A stretch of 53,975 bases of DNA from Bacteroidota bacterium (GCA_023423835.1 JAFAEW010000045.1:1-53975); one strand, 5' to 3'; numbered from the stretch's first letter, positions 1 through 8,631 are shown. A program made the numbers and translations. Notes: generated from the letters alone by a model not told the origin.

Positions 1-1017
1 GGGTTTATCGGATCTCATGTGGTACGGCTTTTTGTAAATAAATATCCCGATTACAATATCATCAACCTTGATTGTCTCACCTATGCCGGCAACCTGGAGA
101 ATCTGAAAGATGTAGAAGGCTGTGGAAATTATTTTTTCGAGAAAGTGAATATCCTCGACCTTGAAGGTGTTCAGCAAGTCTTTCAAAGGCAAAATATTAC
201 CGACGTAATCCATCTTGCCGCAGAATCACATGTTGACCGTTCGATCGAGGCTCCAATGGATTTTATATATACCAATATTGTGGGCACCGTCAATCTGTTA
301 CAGGCCGCAAGAGAAAAGTGGGCTTCCGATCCCGAGCATCACCGGTTTTACCATATTTCTACCGACGAAGTTTATGGTACATTGGGAGCCGAAGGGCTGT
401 TTACGGAAACCACTTCCTATTCACCCAACTCTCCCTATTCGGCCAGCAAGGCCTCATCCGATCATTTTGTGAGAGCGTACGGAGAAACCTACGGATTGCC
501 GTTTGTAATCTCCAATTGCAGCAATAATTACGGTCCTAACCAATTTCCCGAAAAACTTATTCCGCTCTTTATCAATAACATAATTTATGAAAAACCGCTT
601 CCCGTTTACGGCAAGGGCGAAAACACCAGAGACTGGTTATATGTGATTGATCACGCCATTGCGATCGACCGGGTGTTTCATGAGGGAAAAAATAAACAGA
701 CCTATAATATAGGCGGCTTTAATGAGTGGAAGAATATCGATCTGGTGCAGCTTCTCTGTCGCCTTATGGATGCCAAACTGGGAAGACCCGAAGGGAAAAG
801 TGCCGAACTGATCTCCTATGTAAAGGACCGGCCTGGCCACGATCTCAGGTATGCAATCGACGCCACCAAAATTAACGAGGAACTCGGCTGGGCTCCTACC
901 GTTACTTTTGAACAAGGTTTGGCAGCAACAATTGATTGGTATCTGCAAAATGAAGACTGGCTTAGAAATGTTACCTCCGGCGACTACCAGCAGTACTATG
1001 AAAAGCAGTATAAATAA
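1..1017 (+). CDS. rfbB: dTDP-glucose 4,6-dehydratase, 5'-truncated by window edge
   Basis: Converts dTDP-glucose to dTDP-4-keto-6-deoxyglucose, the second step towards dTDP-rhamnose and other deoxysugars of surface polysaccharides; cytoplasmic, NAD-dependent. The frame is open from base 1, where it reads GFIGSH, the end of the Gly-rich NAD-binding loop of extended short-chain dehydrogenases, so only about ten N-terminal residues lie outside the window. Visible family landmarks are LAAESHVDRS, the Thr-Asp-Glu of STDEVYG and the catalytic YxxxK in SPYSASK, followed by NNYGPNQFPEKLIP and RDWLYVIDH. The ATG at 19 is internal, not the start. The rest of the rml/rfb pathway is not in the window and is probably upstream. 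The C-terminus is complete (TAA at 1015). Confidence 0.96.
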   Translation, partial: GFIGSHVVRLFVNKYPDYNIINLDCLTYAGNLENLKDVEGCGNYFFEKVNILDLEGVQQVFQRQNITDVIHLAAESHVDRSIEAPMDFIYTNIVGTVNLLQAAREKWASDPEHHRFYHISTDEVYGTLGAEGLFTETTSYSPNSPYSASKASSDHFVRAYGETYGLPFVISNCSNNYGPNQFPEKLIPLFINNIIYEKPLPVYGKGENTRDWLYVIDHAIAIDRVFHEGKNKQTYNIGGFNEWKNIDLVQLLCRLMDAKLGRPEGKSAELISYVKDRPGHDLRYAIDATKINEELGWAPTVTFEQGLAATIDWYLQNEDWLRNVTSGDYQQYYEKQYK

Positions 1018-1161
1018 AATTTTTTAGGTGACTAAGTTGTAATCCATTCCAGAAACCCCGGAAACCTGGAGGCATACTGTTTTGATTGCAGCGCACCGAA
1101 AGTTCATTTCACAGGGATCAATTTCTCAAAATGTTTTCGTACTTTCAGTATTCAAAAACGA

Positions 1162-1512
1162 ATGCCTATGCGGTGCCTGTTACTAACACTTGTATCCTCC
1201 ATCCTGTTTCATTCATTTGCATCTGCTCAAAAGATGCCATCAATCGAACGGCAGAAAGATTTGACCGGACCAATCCAGACAGCGCCTTCCACTGAAGTAA
1301 AAGGACTGCTTAATAGCTATCTTCCATTATCGCAGGCTCAACAACTTGCCAAATCAAAATCTCCCGTTACGTCCTTACCGCCCGACCAGATGCCTTGCCT
1401 TCAATCCAAAGGGAAATCAAACATGCCGGTGATCACGGGACTTGCCCTCAATGATCATAAGCCCGTTCCTATTCCAAATACAATCACCGGGAAAATTTTA
1501 CCGGCCAGGTAG
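1162..1512 (+). CDS. Small secreted protein of unknown function
   Basis: A 116-residue product I do not recognise. It starts with a good signal peptide (MRCLLLTLVSSILFHSFASAQ, cleavage likely after the final Ala-Gln region), followed by about 95 hydrophilic residues with no Cys-rich, repeat or enzyme motif; a Pro-rich tail (HKPVPIPNT) closes it. The start could be the ATG at 1162 or the one at 1168; both keep the signal peptide. It stands alone between rfbB (144 bp upstream, same strand) and a convergent L,D-transpeptidase gene. Periplasmic or surface location is inferred from the signal alone. It could be a lineage-specific orphan; coding status rests mainly on the convincing signal sequence. 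Confidence 0.55.
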   Translation: MPMRCLLLTLVSSILFHSFASAQKMPSIERQKDLTGPIQTAPSTEVKGLLNSYLPLSQAQQLAKSKSPVTSLPPDQMPCLQSKGKSNMPVITGLALNDHKPVPIPNTITGKILPAR

Positions 1513-1584
1513 ATTTGGAAATGCGGTTATTTCTGATCCGCAGATAGGTTCCAACCTGAATTCATTCAAATAAAAATGACAGGA

Positions 1585-3174
1585 TTATTTCATAAATAAT
1601 TTATCGGCCAGCTTCTTATCGTGGCCGTAAATGTCCTTCCTGAAATTCAGCAAACCGTTTTCGTCAACAAAGGCGGTAAAATATCCAATCATAACCGGAA
1701 CGGTCTTCTTTAGCGTTACCCAGGTTTCTTTTTCAAGATGCATGGCCGAATCGATTCTGGGAGGTGTCCAGTAACTATCATCCTGTAATAGATAATTGGC
1801 GAGTTGCACCGGTTCACCCACTCTGATGCATCCATGGCTAAAACTCCGGCTTGAGGCCGTAAAAAGATTGCGGTTGGGTGTGTCGTGCAGGTAAATATCG
1901 TAGGTATTGGGAAACAAAAACTTCACCCTTCCAAGTGAATTGCTTCCTCCAGGTTTTTGCCTGATTACCGGCAAGCCTCCAGCTTTTCCGGTTTGTTCCA
2001 TATTATGGTTTGCGAGGTAATTGGGATTTTTTTGAATACCGGGAAGAATTTCCTTTTTTACAATGCTCGCAGGCACATTCCAATATGGGCTGAAAACGAC
2101 GTATTTCAGGTTTCCGGAAAAAATTACGGTATTGTTTGCGGCGGTTCCTACAATAACATTCATCTTCATATCCATTTTCCCACTGTCGAAAACATACAGG
2201 CGGTAATCCGGAATATTTACAAAAATCCTCTTCTGATTGTCGTCTCCCGGTATCCACCGCATTCGTTCAAGGTTGATGAAAATTTGTTTGATGCGTTCAG
2301 CCGGAGAAATATTGAGTTGCGCCATCACCTGTGCGCCGATCGTTCCATCCGTTCCCAAACCCGTTCTTTTCTGAAACTGCTTTATCGCTTCCATTAAGGA
2401 GGAATCGAAGATGTTACCGGAATCGTTTCCACTCAAATCTCCGAGCAATTGCAACCTGTTTTTTATCAATCCGATTTCGGCAGCACTATCCTTAATATGC
2501 AGCAAGGTTTTGGGAACCGGTATTGAATCCCATTGCTGTTTTGTCAAAGTATAATAAACAGGCAGAAATTTGCTGAGGGCATGATACTGCGGATTGAGGT
2601 GCGCAAATTCATCTGCATTTCTTTTTGTTTGAATAACGGAATCGAGGATAGCGGTGACATCGATTTTCTTTCGCGGAATGAACCATCCGAGATCCGTAAT
2701 GCTGCTGTCTGTTCCTTTATAAACCTTGGTGGCATATTCAAAAAACTGTCCGGTCAGATACATTTCAATATCAAAGATTTCGTCTTTGGTATGTTCGTCC
2801 ATTTTCTTATCCAGAAAATTGTGGTACAATAAATACAATTGATGATTGTAAAAACTGCTGTCGCGAAGATTACCGATAGTATTGTTTAATAAGTTGATGA
2901 AACTATTTGCCTGTTCTCCGAGCCCACTGCTGTCAAACCAGGCGTATTCGAAATTTCTCTGCAGATAAAAATCCTTGTATTGCTTTTTGTAGTTACTGTA
3001 TTCGGGATGCTGGTTTACAAAACTATCAAGACGGGCGCTATCGAGAAAAAGATTATTGAATGAATTTACTTCGGTAATGGTGGTATCCTGAACGATTTCC
3101 GTTGAATGGCCATTGTTGCAGCCGTACAGAAAGAAGTTCATAAGAGCCAACAAAGAAACGATGTGAATTTTCAT
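1585..3174 (-). CDS. L,D-transpeptidase (YcbB/LdtD-like) lipoprotein
   Basis: Peptidoglycan cross-linking enzyme that would form 3-3 (mDAP-mDAP) bonds or attach proteins to peptide stems; periplasmic. The 529-residue protein starts with a hydrophobic signal ending in LYGC (lipobox-like Cys at residue 19), has an N-terminal scaffold region, a peptidoglycan-binding-1-like stretch (around 235-290, SSLMEAIKQFQKRTGLGTDGTIG) and a C-terminal YkuD catalytic domain with the hallmark HGCIRVG (His447, catalytic Cys449). Length and domain order match the large YcbB subgroup rather than short ErfK/YbiS enzymes. It begins 26 bp after the SUI1-family gene on the same strand, so the two are probably co-transcribed. 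The ATG at 3174 gives the signal peptide directly. Confidence 0.93.
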   Translation of the reverse strand: MKIHIVSLLALMNFFLYGCNNGHSTEIVQDTTITEVNSFNNLFLDSARLDSFVNQHPEYSNYKKQYKDFYLQRNFEYAWFDSSGLGEQANSFINLLNNTIGNLRDSSFYNHQLYLLYHNFLDKKMDEHTKDEIFDIEMYLTGQFFEYATKVYKGTDSSITDLGWFIPRKKIDVTAILDSVIQTKRNADEFAHLNPQYHALSKFLPVYYTLTKQQWDSIPVPKTLLHIKDSAAEIGLIKNRLQLLGDLSGNDSGNIFDSSLMEAIKQFQKRTGLGTDGTIGAQVMAQLNISPAERIKQIFINLERMRWIPGDDNQKRIFVNIPDYRLYVFDSGKMDMKMNVIVGTAANNTVIFSGNLKYVVFSPYWNVPASIVKKEILPGIQKNPNYLANHNMEQTGKAGGLPVIRQKPGGSNSLGRVKFLFPNTYDIYLHDTPNRNLFTASSRSFSHGCIRVGEPVQLANYLLQDDSYWTPPRIDSAMHLEKETWVTLKKTVPVMIGYFTAFVDENGLLNFRKDIYGHDKKLADKLFMK

Positions 3175-3200
3175 AAGCGGTTTTATTAAACAGCCTTTTC

Positions 3201-3545
3201 TTATATCTTTTTAGTTTTGGAAAAACCGTTTTTCAAAAGCCATTGCAACACTTTTTCCCGCTGATCACCCTGGACGAGAATTTCCCGGTCTTTCACGCTT
3301 CCACCGGTGCCGCAATAATTTTTCAAATTTTTCCCCAACGTTTCAAGTGCCTCATCGGTTCCGGAAAATCCTGTTATTATTGTTACAGTTTTTCCTGCCC
3401 GTTGTCTTCGATCCAATAAAACTTTTAAGTGCTGAGCGGAAGGAACAGGTGTATTCTGTGGAGTGTCTTCCTCATTTTGAAAATTAAAGCCCGGATCCGT
3501 ACTGTATACAAATCCACGTGCATCAGGCCTGTTTTTTTTACCCAT
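3201..3545 (-). CDS. yciH: SUI1/YciH-family translation initiation factor-like protein
   Basis: Bacterial homologue of eIF1/SUI1, proposed to influence start-site fidelity on the 30S subunit. The C-terminal ~75 residues carry the SUI1 fold signature: KTVTIITGFSG, then LGKNLKNYCGTGGSVKDREILVQGDQREKVLQWLL. The N-terminal ~40 residues are polar and probably disordered. I prefer the ATG at 3545; an in-frame TTG two codons upstream (3551) is also possible. A near-consensus -7 element (GATATTTG at 3549-3556, minus strand) ends only 3 nt before this ATG, suggesting a very short or absent leader. The gene precedes the L,D-transpeptidase by 26 bp. Confidence 0.88.
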   Translation of the reverse strand: MGKKNRPDARGFVYSTDPGFNFQNEEDTPQNTPVPSAQHLKVLLDRRQRAGKTVTIITGFSGTDEALETLGKNLKNYCGTGGSVKDREILVQGDQREKVLQWLLKNGFSKTKKI

Positions 3546-3667
3546 TCCCAAATATCTTAATGGAAAAAATTGTTTTTATGAAGGCAACGATCATACGATG
3601 ATCGCGATACTAAAATTTGTCAAAAATAATCCTTTTGCCGAAAAATGAAATTTAAGAAGACTTAACT

Positions 3668-4630
3668 ATGAAAAAAAAGATAACTGTTAAAGGACTTTGG
3701 AAGGTATTAAAAAAAGCTGGAAAAGGCTTTGCGGATGACAAGGTTACGAAAAAATGTGCATCGCTCGCTTACTATACCGTATTTTCACTCGGCCCCTTAC
3801 TGATGGTTATCATTGTAGTTGCAAGTATCTTTTTCGGACGGGAGGCGGTGGAAGGTTCTATCTACAGCCAGCTGGAGAGTTTTCTGGGAAAAAACACCGC
3901 CCTCACACTGCAGGAAGTTATAAAAAACGCTTCACTTTCTGGCAAACAAAGTTTTGCGGCGGTTGTAGGCGTAGTGACGCTGTTGATTGGTGCAACCACC
4001 GTTTTCGCCGATATGCAGGATTCAATCAATAGTATCTGGGGACTGAAGGCAAAACCAAAAGCCGGGATAATGAAATTGATAAAAGACCGGCTTTTATCAT
4101 TCGGTGTAATCGGCGCACTTGCATTCTTACTGCTCGTTTCGCTTACGGTTTCTATTGTGGTTGAGGCTTTAAGTAAACAAATTCAGACCTTGCTGCCCGA
4201 TATGGCTGTTGTGATCTTATACGTCATCAATATTCTGTTTACACTGGTAATTATCTCGGCCCTGTTTGCCATCATCTTTAAAATTTTACCGGACGCTAAA
4301 ATCAAGATTAAGGATGTATTACCGGGAGCCATTGCAACGGCGGTGTTATTTATGTTGGGAAAACTGGCAATTTCGTTTTACATCAGCAAGAGCAATGTGG
4401 GAAGTACTTATGGAGCTGCGGGATCGATCGTAATCCTGTTACTATGGATCTATTATTCCACTTTCATCCTTTATTTCGGAGCTGAGTTTACAAAAGCATT
4501 CGCGATGGAATTCGGACATCCGATCCGGCCTAATGATTATGCAGTAATATCGAAAAAGAAGGAAGTTGAAATGAAAAGCAACAGCCTGCAGGATGCAGAA
4601 AAAAAGGCGCCCGATCTGAAAAATGATTAG
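3668..4630 (+). CDS. YihY/virulence factor BrkB family membrane protein
   Basis: Inner-membrane protein of the YihY/BrkB (formerly 'RNase BN') family; the molecular function is not established. The 320-residue sequence has a basic N-terminus, then about six hydrophobic segments, with the family-typical ASLAYYTVFSLGPLLMVII near residues 28-47, GATTVFADMQDSINSIWGL around 107-125, and SNVGSTYGAAGSIVILLLWIYYS near 240-262. The C-terminal 40 residues are charged and cytoplasmic-looking. It is a single-gene unit, divergent from the SUI1 gene and convergent with nadC, with no obvious partners. Confidence 0.92.
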   Translation: MKKKITVKGLWKVLKKAGKGFADDKVTKKCASLAYYTVFSLGPLLMVIIVVASIFFGREAVEGSIYSQLESFLGKNTALTLQEVIKNASLSGKQSFAAVVGVVTLLIGATTVFADMQDSINSIWGLKAKPKAGIMKLIKDRLLSFGVIGALAFLLLVSLTVSIVVEALSKQIQTLLPDMAVVILYVINILFTLVIISALFAIIFKILPDAKIKIKDVLPGAIATAVLFMLGKLAISFYISKSNVGSTYGAAGSIVILLLWIYYSTFILYFGAEFTKAFAMEFGHPIRPNDYAVISKKKEVEMKSNSLQDAEKKAPDLKND

Positions 4631-4650
4631 TCAGATACTTCAATTTCCCC

Positions 4651-5517
4651 TCATTCAACAACACGTGCTTTAAGACTTAGATCGAGGCTTCTCGCCTGAT
4701 GAATCAATGCCCCCACCGACACAAAATCAACACCCGCTTTGGCGTATTCGACGACAGTATTGAGATTGATGCCACCGCTTGCTTCGATTTCAAAAGCATC
4801 ACCAATCAGCCGCACGGCTTCTGCCACTTCTGCCGGAGAAAAATTATCGAGCATGATACGATGAATTTTGCCGGTTCCAAATTTCAAAACCGTTTTTACT
4901 TCTTCGATATTCCTCGTTTCTACCTCAATCTTTAATGCTGGATTTGTTGTGCGCACATAACGGTCAGACCTCTCAATTGCTGGAATCAAACCGCCGGCAA
5001 AATCAATATGATTGTCTTTCAGCATGATCATATCATACAAGCCGAAACGGTGATTGTATCCGCCTCCTATGCGCACTGCTTCCTTCTCAAACAGGCGAAA
5101 GTTGGGAGTCGTTTTTCTGGTGTCAAGAACCTTTGTATGGTAATCTTTTAGAATTTCAACATAGCTGCGGGTAAGGGTGGCGATTCCGCTCATTCTCTGC
5201 ATGCAGTTCAGCACCAGCCGTTCACACTTCAGGATGGTTTGGATCGATGCTTCAATTTCAAAAGCCGTTTCACCGCTTTGCATGTTATCACCATCGGCTT
5301 TCCTCGCAATGAAATTTGCAGTCGGCTCTACCAGATGAAAAATCTCTCTGGCGACTTCCATTCCCGCAAGCACGCCGTCTTCCTTTATCAGCAATACTGC
5401 TTTTCCTTTTTTTTCGGAATCGAAACAGCTTAAGGTCGAATGATCGCCTTCACCCACATCTTCTTCCAGCGCTGATTGAATGAGGGAAATTAATTGCCGG
5501 TGTAATCTTTCGTTCAT
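4651..5517 (-). CDS. nadC: Nicotinate-nucleotide pyrophosphorylase (carboxylating)
   Basis: Quinolinate phosphoribosyltransferase: quinolinate + PRPP to nicotinate mononucleotide + CO2, the entry step of de novo NAD synthesis; cytoplasmic. 288 residues is the usual length. Diagnostic stretches are EEDVGEGDHST at the N-terminus, LVLNCMQRMSGIATLT, DTRKTTPNFRLFEKEAVRIGGG (PRPP/quinolinate-binding Arg/Lys), MLKDNHI, and EASGGI followed by DFVSVGALIH. The start is fixed by a perfect -7 promoter element 4 nt upstream (see 5522-5529). Neither nadA nor nadB is nearby; quinolinate could come from aspartate or, given kynA at 23.9 kb, from tryptophan. Confidence 0.97.
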   Translation of the reverse strand: MNERLHRQLISLIQSALEEDVGEGDHSTLSCFDSEKKGKAVLLIKEDGVLAGMEVAREIFHLVEPTANFIARKADGDNMQSGETAFEIEASIQTILKCERLVLNCMQRMSGIATLTRSYVEILKDYHTKVLDTRKTTPNFRLFEKEAVRIGGGYNHRFGLYDMIMLKDNHIDFAGGLIPAIERSDRYVRTTNPALKIEVETRNIEEVKTVLKFGTGKIHRIMLDNFSPAEVAEAVRLIGDAFEIEASGGINLNTVVEYAKAGVDFVSVGALIHQARSLDLSLKARVVE

Positions 5518-5521
5518 TCAG

Positions 5522-5529
5522 CAAATCTA
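5522..5529 (-). promoter_or_regulatory. -7 promoter element of nadC (TAGATTTG), leaderless geometry
   Basis: Minus-strand TAGATTTG is a perfect match to the Bacteroidota -7 consensus TAnnTTTG. Only CTGA separates it from the nadC ATG, so the transcription start should fall on or next to the start codon. No clear TTG -33 box is visible. Confidence 0.7.
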
Positions 5530-5616
5530 AAACCTTCTGTAGTTCTTTATGGTGAAATTTGAGGCTGATTTTAATCAGAGGCTTTCAACCCAATAATTTC
5601 ATCGGCCGGATTTCAC

Positions 5617-6648
5617 TTATCCTGCAGTGGTAAACTGTTTTAAAAACCGGATATCGTTTTGAGAATACAAACGAAGGTCGTTTACGCGGTATTTCAGTTG
5701 GCAAATTCTTTCAATGCCCATCCCGAATGCAAAGCCGGTATATTTATTTGAATCGATTCCAAAGTTTTCAAGGACTTTGGGATGAACCATTCCACTTCCT
5801 AAAATCTCCACCCAGCCGGTATGCTTACAAACCGTACAGCCGTCTCCTCCGCAGATCAAACAACTGATATCCATTTCCGCACTCGGCTCGGTAAAAGGAA
5901 AATAAGAAGGTCTGAACCGGATCTTAATGTCCTTTCCGAAGAGTTCCTGCACAAAAAAATACAGCGTTTGTTTCAAATCCGCAAAGCTGACATTTTCCGC
6001 GATATATAAACCTTCCGCCTGGTGAAAAAAGCAATGCGCTCTTGCACTCACGGTTTCATTCCTGTACACACGACCGGGACAAATTACCCTGATAGGTGGT
6101 TTTTGTTTTTCCATTACCCTGGCTTGTACGCTGCTGGTATGTGTACGCAACAGCCAGTCAGGATTTTGATGAATGTAAAATGTATCCTGCATATCTCTCG
6201 CAGGATGGTTTTCAGGAAGATTCATTGATGAGAAATTATGCCAGTCATCCTCGATTTCAGGTCCCTCGGCAATGGCAAATCCAAGACGTTGAAATATGGA
6301 TACGATCTGGTTACGAATGATCGTTATCGGGTGCAACGATCCTACTGGAAAAATATCGCCGGGCAGACTCAAATCTAAAAGCGCTTCCTCCGTTTTTTCA
6401 TTCGACAGCTGTTCAATTTTCAAATCTTCATATCTCGCTTCTGTAAAAGCTTTCAGGTCGTTCAGCAATTGTCCGTACTCTTTTTTCTGAGCGGGATCAA
6501 TGTTTTTCATTTCGCCCATCAGCGATTTTATCAGCCCTTTCGTGCCAAGATATTTTATCCGAAAGCCTTCAACAGCGGCAGCGTCATTTACCTTAAAATG
6601 ACCGATCTCCTCTTTTATTTCACCGATCTTTTTTTGCAATTCTTCCAT
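5617..6648 (-). CDS. pheS: Phenylalanine--tRNA ligase alpha subunit
   Basis: Catalytic subunit of the alpha2-beta2 class II phenylalanyl-tRNA synthetase; cytoplasmic. At 343 residues it has the N-terminal coiled coil (1-85), then the class II core: LHPITIIRNQIVSIFQRLGFAIAEGPEIE, the motif-2 region FRPSYFPFTEPSAEMDI with RVYRNE upstream, and motif 3 GMGIERICQLKYRVNDLR near the C-terminus. The CLICGGDGCTVCKHTGW segment is typical of the bacterial alpha subunit. The beta subunit gene pheT is not adjacent, which is common in Bacteroidota. The ATG at 6648 lies 4 nt after a perfect -7 element. Confidence 0.98.
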   Translation of the reverse strand: MEELQKKIGEIKEEIGHFKVNDAAAVEGFRIKYLGTKGLIKSLMGEMKNIDPAQKKEYGQLLNDLKAFTEARYEDLKIEQLSNEKTEEALLDLSLPGDIFPVGSLHPITIIRNQIVSIFQRLGFAIAEGPEIEDDWHNFSSMNLPENHPARDMQDTFYIHQNPDWLLRTHTSSVQARVMEKQKPPIRVICPGRVYRNETVSARAHCFFHQAEGLYIAENVSFADLKQTLYFFVQELFGKDIKIRFRPSYFPFTEPSAEMDISCLICGGDGCTVCKHTGWVEILGSGMVHPKVLENFGIDSNKYTGFAFGMGIERICQLKYRVNDLRLYSQNDIRFLKQFTTAG

Positions 6649-6652
6649 CCGG

Positions 6653-6660
6653 CAAAGATA
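6653..6660 (-). promoter_or_regulatory. -7 promoter element of pheS (TATCTTTG), leaderless geometry
   Basis: Minus-strand TATCTTTG matches TAnnTTTG exactly and is followed by CCGG and then the pheS ATG, the same 4-nt spacing seen at nadC and gltX. No obvious -33 TTG at 17-20 nt upstream. Confidence 0.72.
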
Positions 6661-6710
6661 CTAAGCTGAGTTGATTGCATACAGATGAAGCCGGATTTAA
6701 TAGAGAAATT

Positions 6711-7301
6711 TTACTTTTTCAGTCCGAGCCTTTTGTAAATTTCCTTTTCATTCATCTCGATTACTTCTCCTGGTTTTAATTGCCCGAGAGTAATATCCTC
6801 AATACGATGACGGATCAACCTGATGGTTGGAAATCCGACTTTCGCCGTCATTTTACGTACCTGACGGTTTTTCCCTTCTCTAAGGGTGATGCTGCACCAA
6901 GAAGTAGGAATATTTTTTCGGAAACGCACGGGCGGGTTGCGTTCGGGCACATCCGGCTCTGTGTCAAATGCAAAAACCTTTGCCGGTTTTGTATTGAAAT
7001 ATTGGCCCTGTACATTGATGGTTACGCCGGTTTGCAATTCCCTGATTGCTTCGTCGGAAATTACTCCATCCACCTGAACCCAATATTCCCGCTCATGCTC
7101 AAATGACGGATTGAGTAAAAGGTGGTTGAGCTTTTTATCGTTGGTAAACAAAAGCAGGCCTTCGCTGTCTTCATCGAGTCGTCCGATGTTATAAACATCT
7201 TGTGGAAGATGGAAAAAATCGGACAGCGTCTTCTTGCCTTGCTGCGGCGAAAACTGCGACAAAACCCGGAAAGGTTTATATGCTATGAAATACAGATTCA
7301 T
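6711..7301 (-). CDS. rluE: 23S rRNA pseudouridine synthase, RluE/RsuA family
   Basis: Predicted to isomerise a uridine in 23S rRNA (E. coli RluE acts at position 2457). The 196-residue product begins NLYFIAYKPFRVLSQF, has the catalytic-Asp motif GRLDEDSEGLLLFTND, and closes with EGKNRQVRKMTAKVGFPTIRLIR, all RsuA-family hallmarks; there is no N-terminal S4 domain, which fits RluE better than RluB/RluF. I use the ATG at 7301; a longer version from a TTG at 7325 would start inside a strong hairpin and adds residues unlike the family. A terminator-like hairpin sits in the leader just upstream. Confidence 0.9.
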   Translation of the reverse strand: MNLYFIAYKPFRVLSQFSPQQGKKTLSDFFHLPQDVYNIGRLDEDSEGLLLFTNDKKLNHLLLNPSFEHEREYWVQVDGVISDEAIRELQTGVTINVQGQYFNTKPAKVFAFDTEPDVPERNPPVRFRKNIPTSWCSITLREGKNRQVRKMTAKVGFPTIRLIRHRIEDITLGQLKPGEVIEMNEKEIYKRLGLKK

Positions 7302-7314
7302 TTGAGAAAATAAA

Positions 7315-7335
7315 CAATCCCGCAATGCGGGATTG
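7315..7335 (-). terminator. Terminator-like hairpin in the rluE 5' leader
   Basis: CAATCCCGCA and TGCGGGATTG form a perfect 10-bp inverted repeat around a single base. On the minus strand the stem is followed by TTTATTTTC and, 13 nt after the stem, by the rluE ATG. This is the geometry of an intrinsic terminator or attenuator upstream of the gene; no other minus-strand gene lies upstream that would need a terminator here. Confidence 0.55.
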
Positions 7336-7582
7336 ATATATGGATGGGTTAGTAAATACAGGAAAAAAAATTTCCCGACACAATATTATAAATAGTTTTT
7401 TCTAACACAAAAAAAATATGAAACTATTTTATTCACAATTTGCGAATTGAAGTGTGTATTATTTCCCTGCACCTGAATTGTGCTGCGTTAATCATGCCAC
7501 TTTTTGATTTCAAAAGGTATTTTTAACATGTAATCGTGCAAGGCATGGCGGCAATTTAATTTATCAGAAAGGCCGCTGCCAT
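7336..7582. other. Intergenic region between divergent rluE and lpxD
   Basis: AT-rich spacer without a convincing gene. It contains a 9-bp inverted repeat, AAATAGTTT (7390-7398) and AAACTATTT (7421-7429), with a 22-nt AT-rich loop, and a small palindromic run GGAAAAAAAATTTCC near 7361. A 21-codon frame from 7342 has no family features and was not accepted. Confidence 0.4.
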
Positions 7583-7590
7583 TACCTTTG
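7583..7590 (+). promoter_or_regulatory. -7 promoter element of lpxD (TACCTTTG)
   Basis: Exact TAnnTTTG match 15 nt before the lpxD ATG at 7606, giving a predicted leader of about 10 nt. It also argues against the upstream in-frame TTG at 7588, which lies inside the element. Confidence 0.65.
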
Positions 7591-7605
7591 CGCAAATTTT
7601 TAATT

Positions 7606-8568
7606 ATGAAATTTCCCAAACCGGTCACGGTGCAATGGATGGCAGATCTGATTGGTGCAACAATCGTTGGTAAGGCTGAAAAAGAAATTACGGGCCTTAA
7701 TGAAATACATACCGTTGAAGAAGGAGATTGCTGTTTTGTTGATCATCCGAAGTACTATGCAGCGAGTATAAACAGCGCAGCCACACACATCATCATCAAC
7801 ACAAAAGATGTTGAACTTCCTGAAGGAAAAAACCTGTTGGTTGTGGACCAGCCATTTGAAGCCTATCTCAAAATTGTAAACCACTTCCGGCCATTTACAC
7901 AACAGTCAGAAATGATCAGCGAGGATGTGGTTGTAGGAAAAAACGCATTCATCGGTCCGAATGTTTTTATCGGCAAAAGTGTTACGATCGGTGACAATTG
8001 TATCATCCATCCCAACGTTGTGATCCGTGACTATACTACCATTGGAAATAATGTAGTGATACAGGCAGGAACAATCATTGGAAGCGATGCGTTTTATTAC
8101 AATACCAAGAAAGACCGCTCTGTCTGGTACAAAAGAATGCAAAGCTGCGGCGGCGTTGTCATCAAGGATAATGTGGAAATAGGTGCGGGCTGTACGATTG
8201 ATCGCGGCGTTACTGCAAATACCACAATTGGGGAAGGATCCAAACTCGATAATATGGTGCATATCGGGCACGACACTATCATTGGAAAAAATTGTTTAAT
8301 GGCGGCGCAGGTTGGCGTTGCAGGAGCCGTAAAAATTGAAGATGGTGTAACACTCTGGGGACAGGTTGGAGTAAGCAAAACCTTAACCATTGGAGAAAAT
8401 GCGGTGGTGTTGGCGCAGTCGGGTATCCCATCGACATTAAAAGGAAATCAAACATACTTCGGTACACCGGCAGAAGATGCAAATACGAAAAAGAGAGAAC
8501 TGGTTTGGGTTAAAAGAATTCCCCAGATATGGAAGGAAGTGATGCAGAAAAATGAGGACAAGAAATAG
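7606..8568 (+). CDS. lpxD: UDP-3-O-acylglucosamine N-acyltransferase (LpxD)
   Basis: Transfers a 3-hydroxyacyl chain from acyl-ACP to the 2-amino group of UDP-3-O-acylglucosamine in lipid A synthesis; cytoplasmic trimer. The 320-residue protein has the N-terminal uridine-binding domain (about 1-100, VTVQWMADLIGATIVG...NEIHTVEEGDCCFVDHPKYY) and a long left-handed beta-helix of hexapeptide repeats (about 105-280, e.g. IGPNVFIGKSVTIGDNCIIHP), including HIGHDTIIGKN where the catalytic His lies. No lpxA/fabZ/lpxC neighbours are present, so it may be a second, orphan LpxD-like copy as often seen in Bacteroidota; substrate is then less certain. Confidence 0.93.
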   Translation: MKFPKPVTVQWMADLIGATIVGKAEKEITGLNEIHTVEEGDCCFVDHPKYYAASINSAATHIIINTKDVELPEGKNLLVVDQPFEAYLKIVNHFRPFTQQSEMISEDVVVGKNAFIGPNVFIGKSVTIGDNCIIHPNVVIRDYTTIGNNVVIQAGTIIGSDAFYYNTKKDRSVWYKRMQSCGGVVIKDNVEIGAGCTIDRGVTANTTIGEGSKLDNMVHIGHDTIIGKNCLMAAQVGVAGAVKIEDGVTLWGQVGVSKTLTIGENAVVLAQSGIPSTLKGNQTYFGTPAEDANTKKRELVWVKRIPQIWKEVMQKNEDKK

Positions 8569-8588
8569 AAAAAGATTCGTTTTTTAGG

Positions 8589-8617
8589 GTGCAACTAATA
8601 ATTTTAGTATATTGCAC
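8589..8617 (+). promoter_or_regulatory. Nested inverted repeat, candidate operator of the XRE-S24 gene
   Basis: GTGCAA (8589-8594) and TTGCAC (8612-8617) form an inverted repeat with a 17-nt spacer that itself contains ACTAA (8594-8598) and TTAGT (8604-8608). It sits 15 nt before the regulator's ATG at 8632 and overlaps the probable promoter (TATATTGC at 8608-8615), the position expected for an autoregulatory operator. The two centres differ by 2 bp, so one of the repeats may be chance. Confidence 0.4.
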
Positions 8618-8631
8618 TAAATTTATTAGAA

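Noticed and set aside
7342..7407. 21-codon frame in the rluE-lpxD gap
   Set aside because: No signal sequence, conserved motif or promoter; length is within chance for AT-rich DNA.
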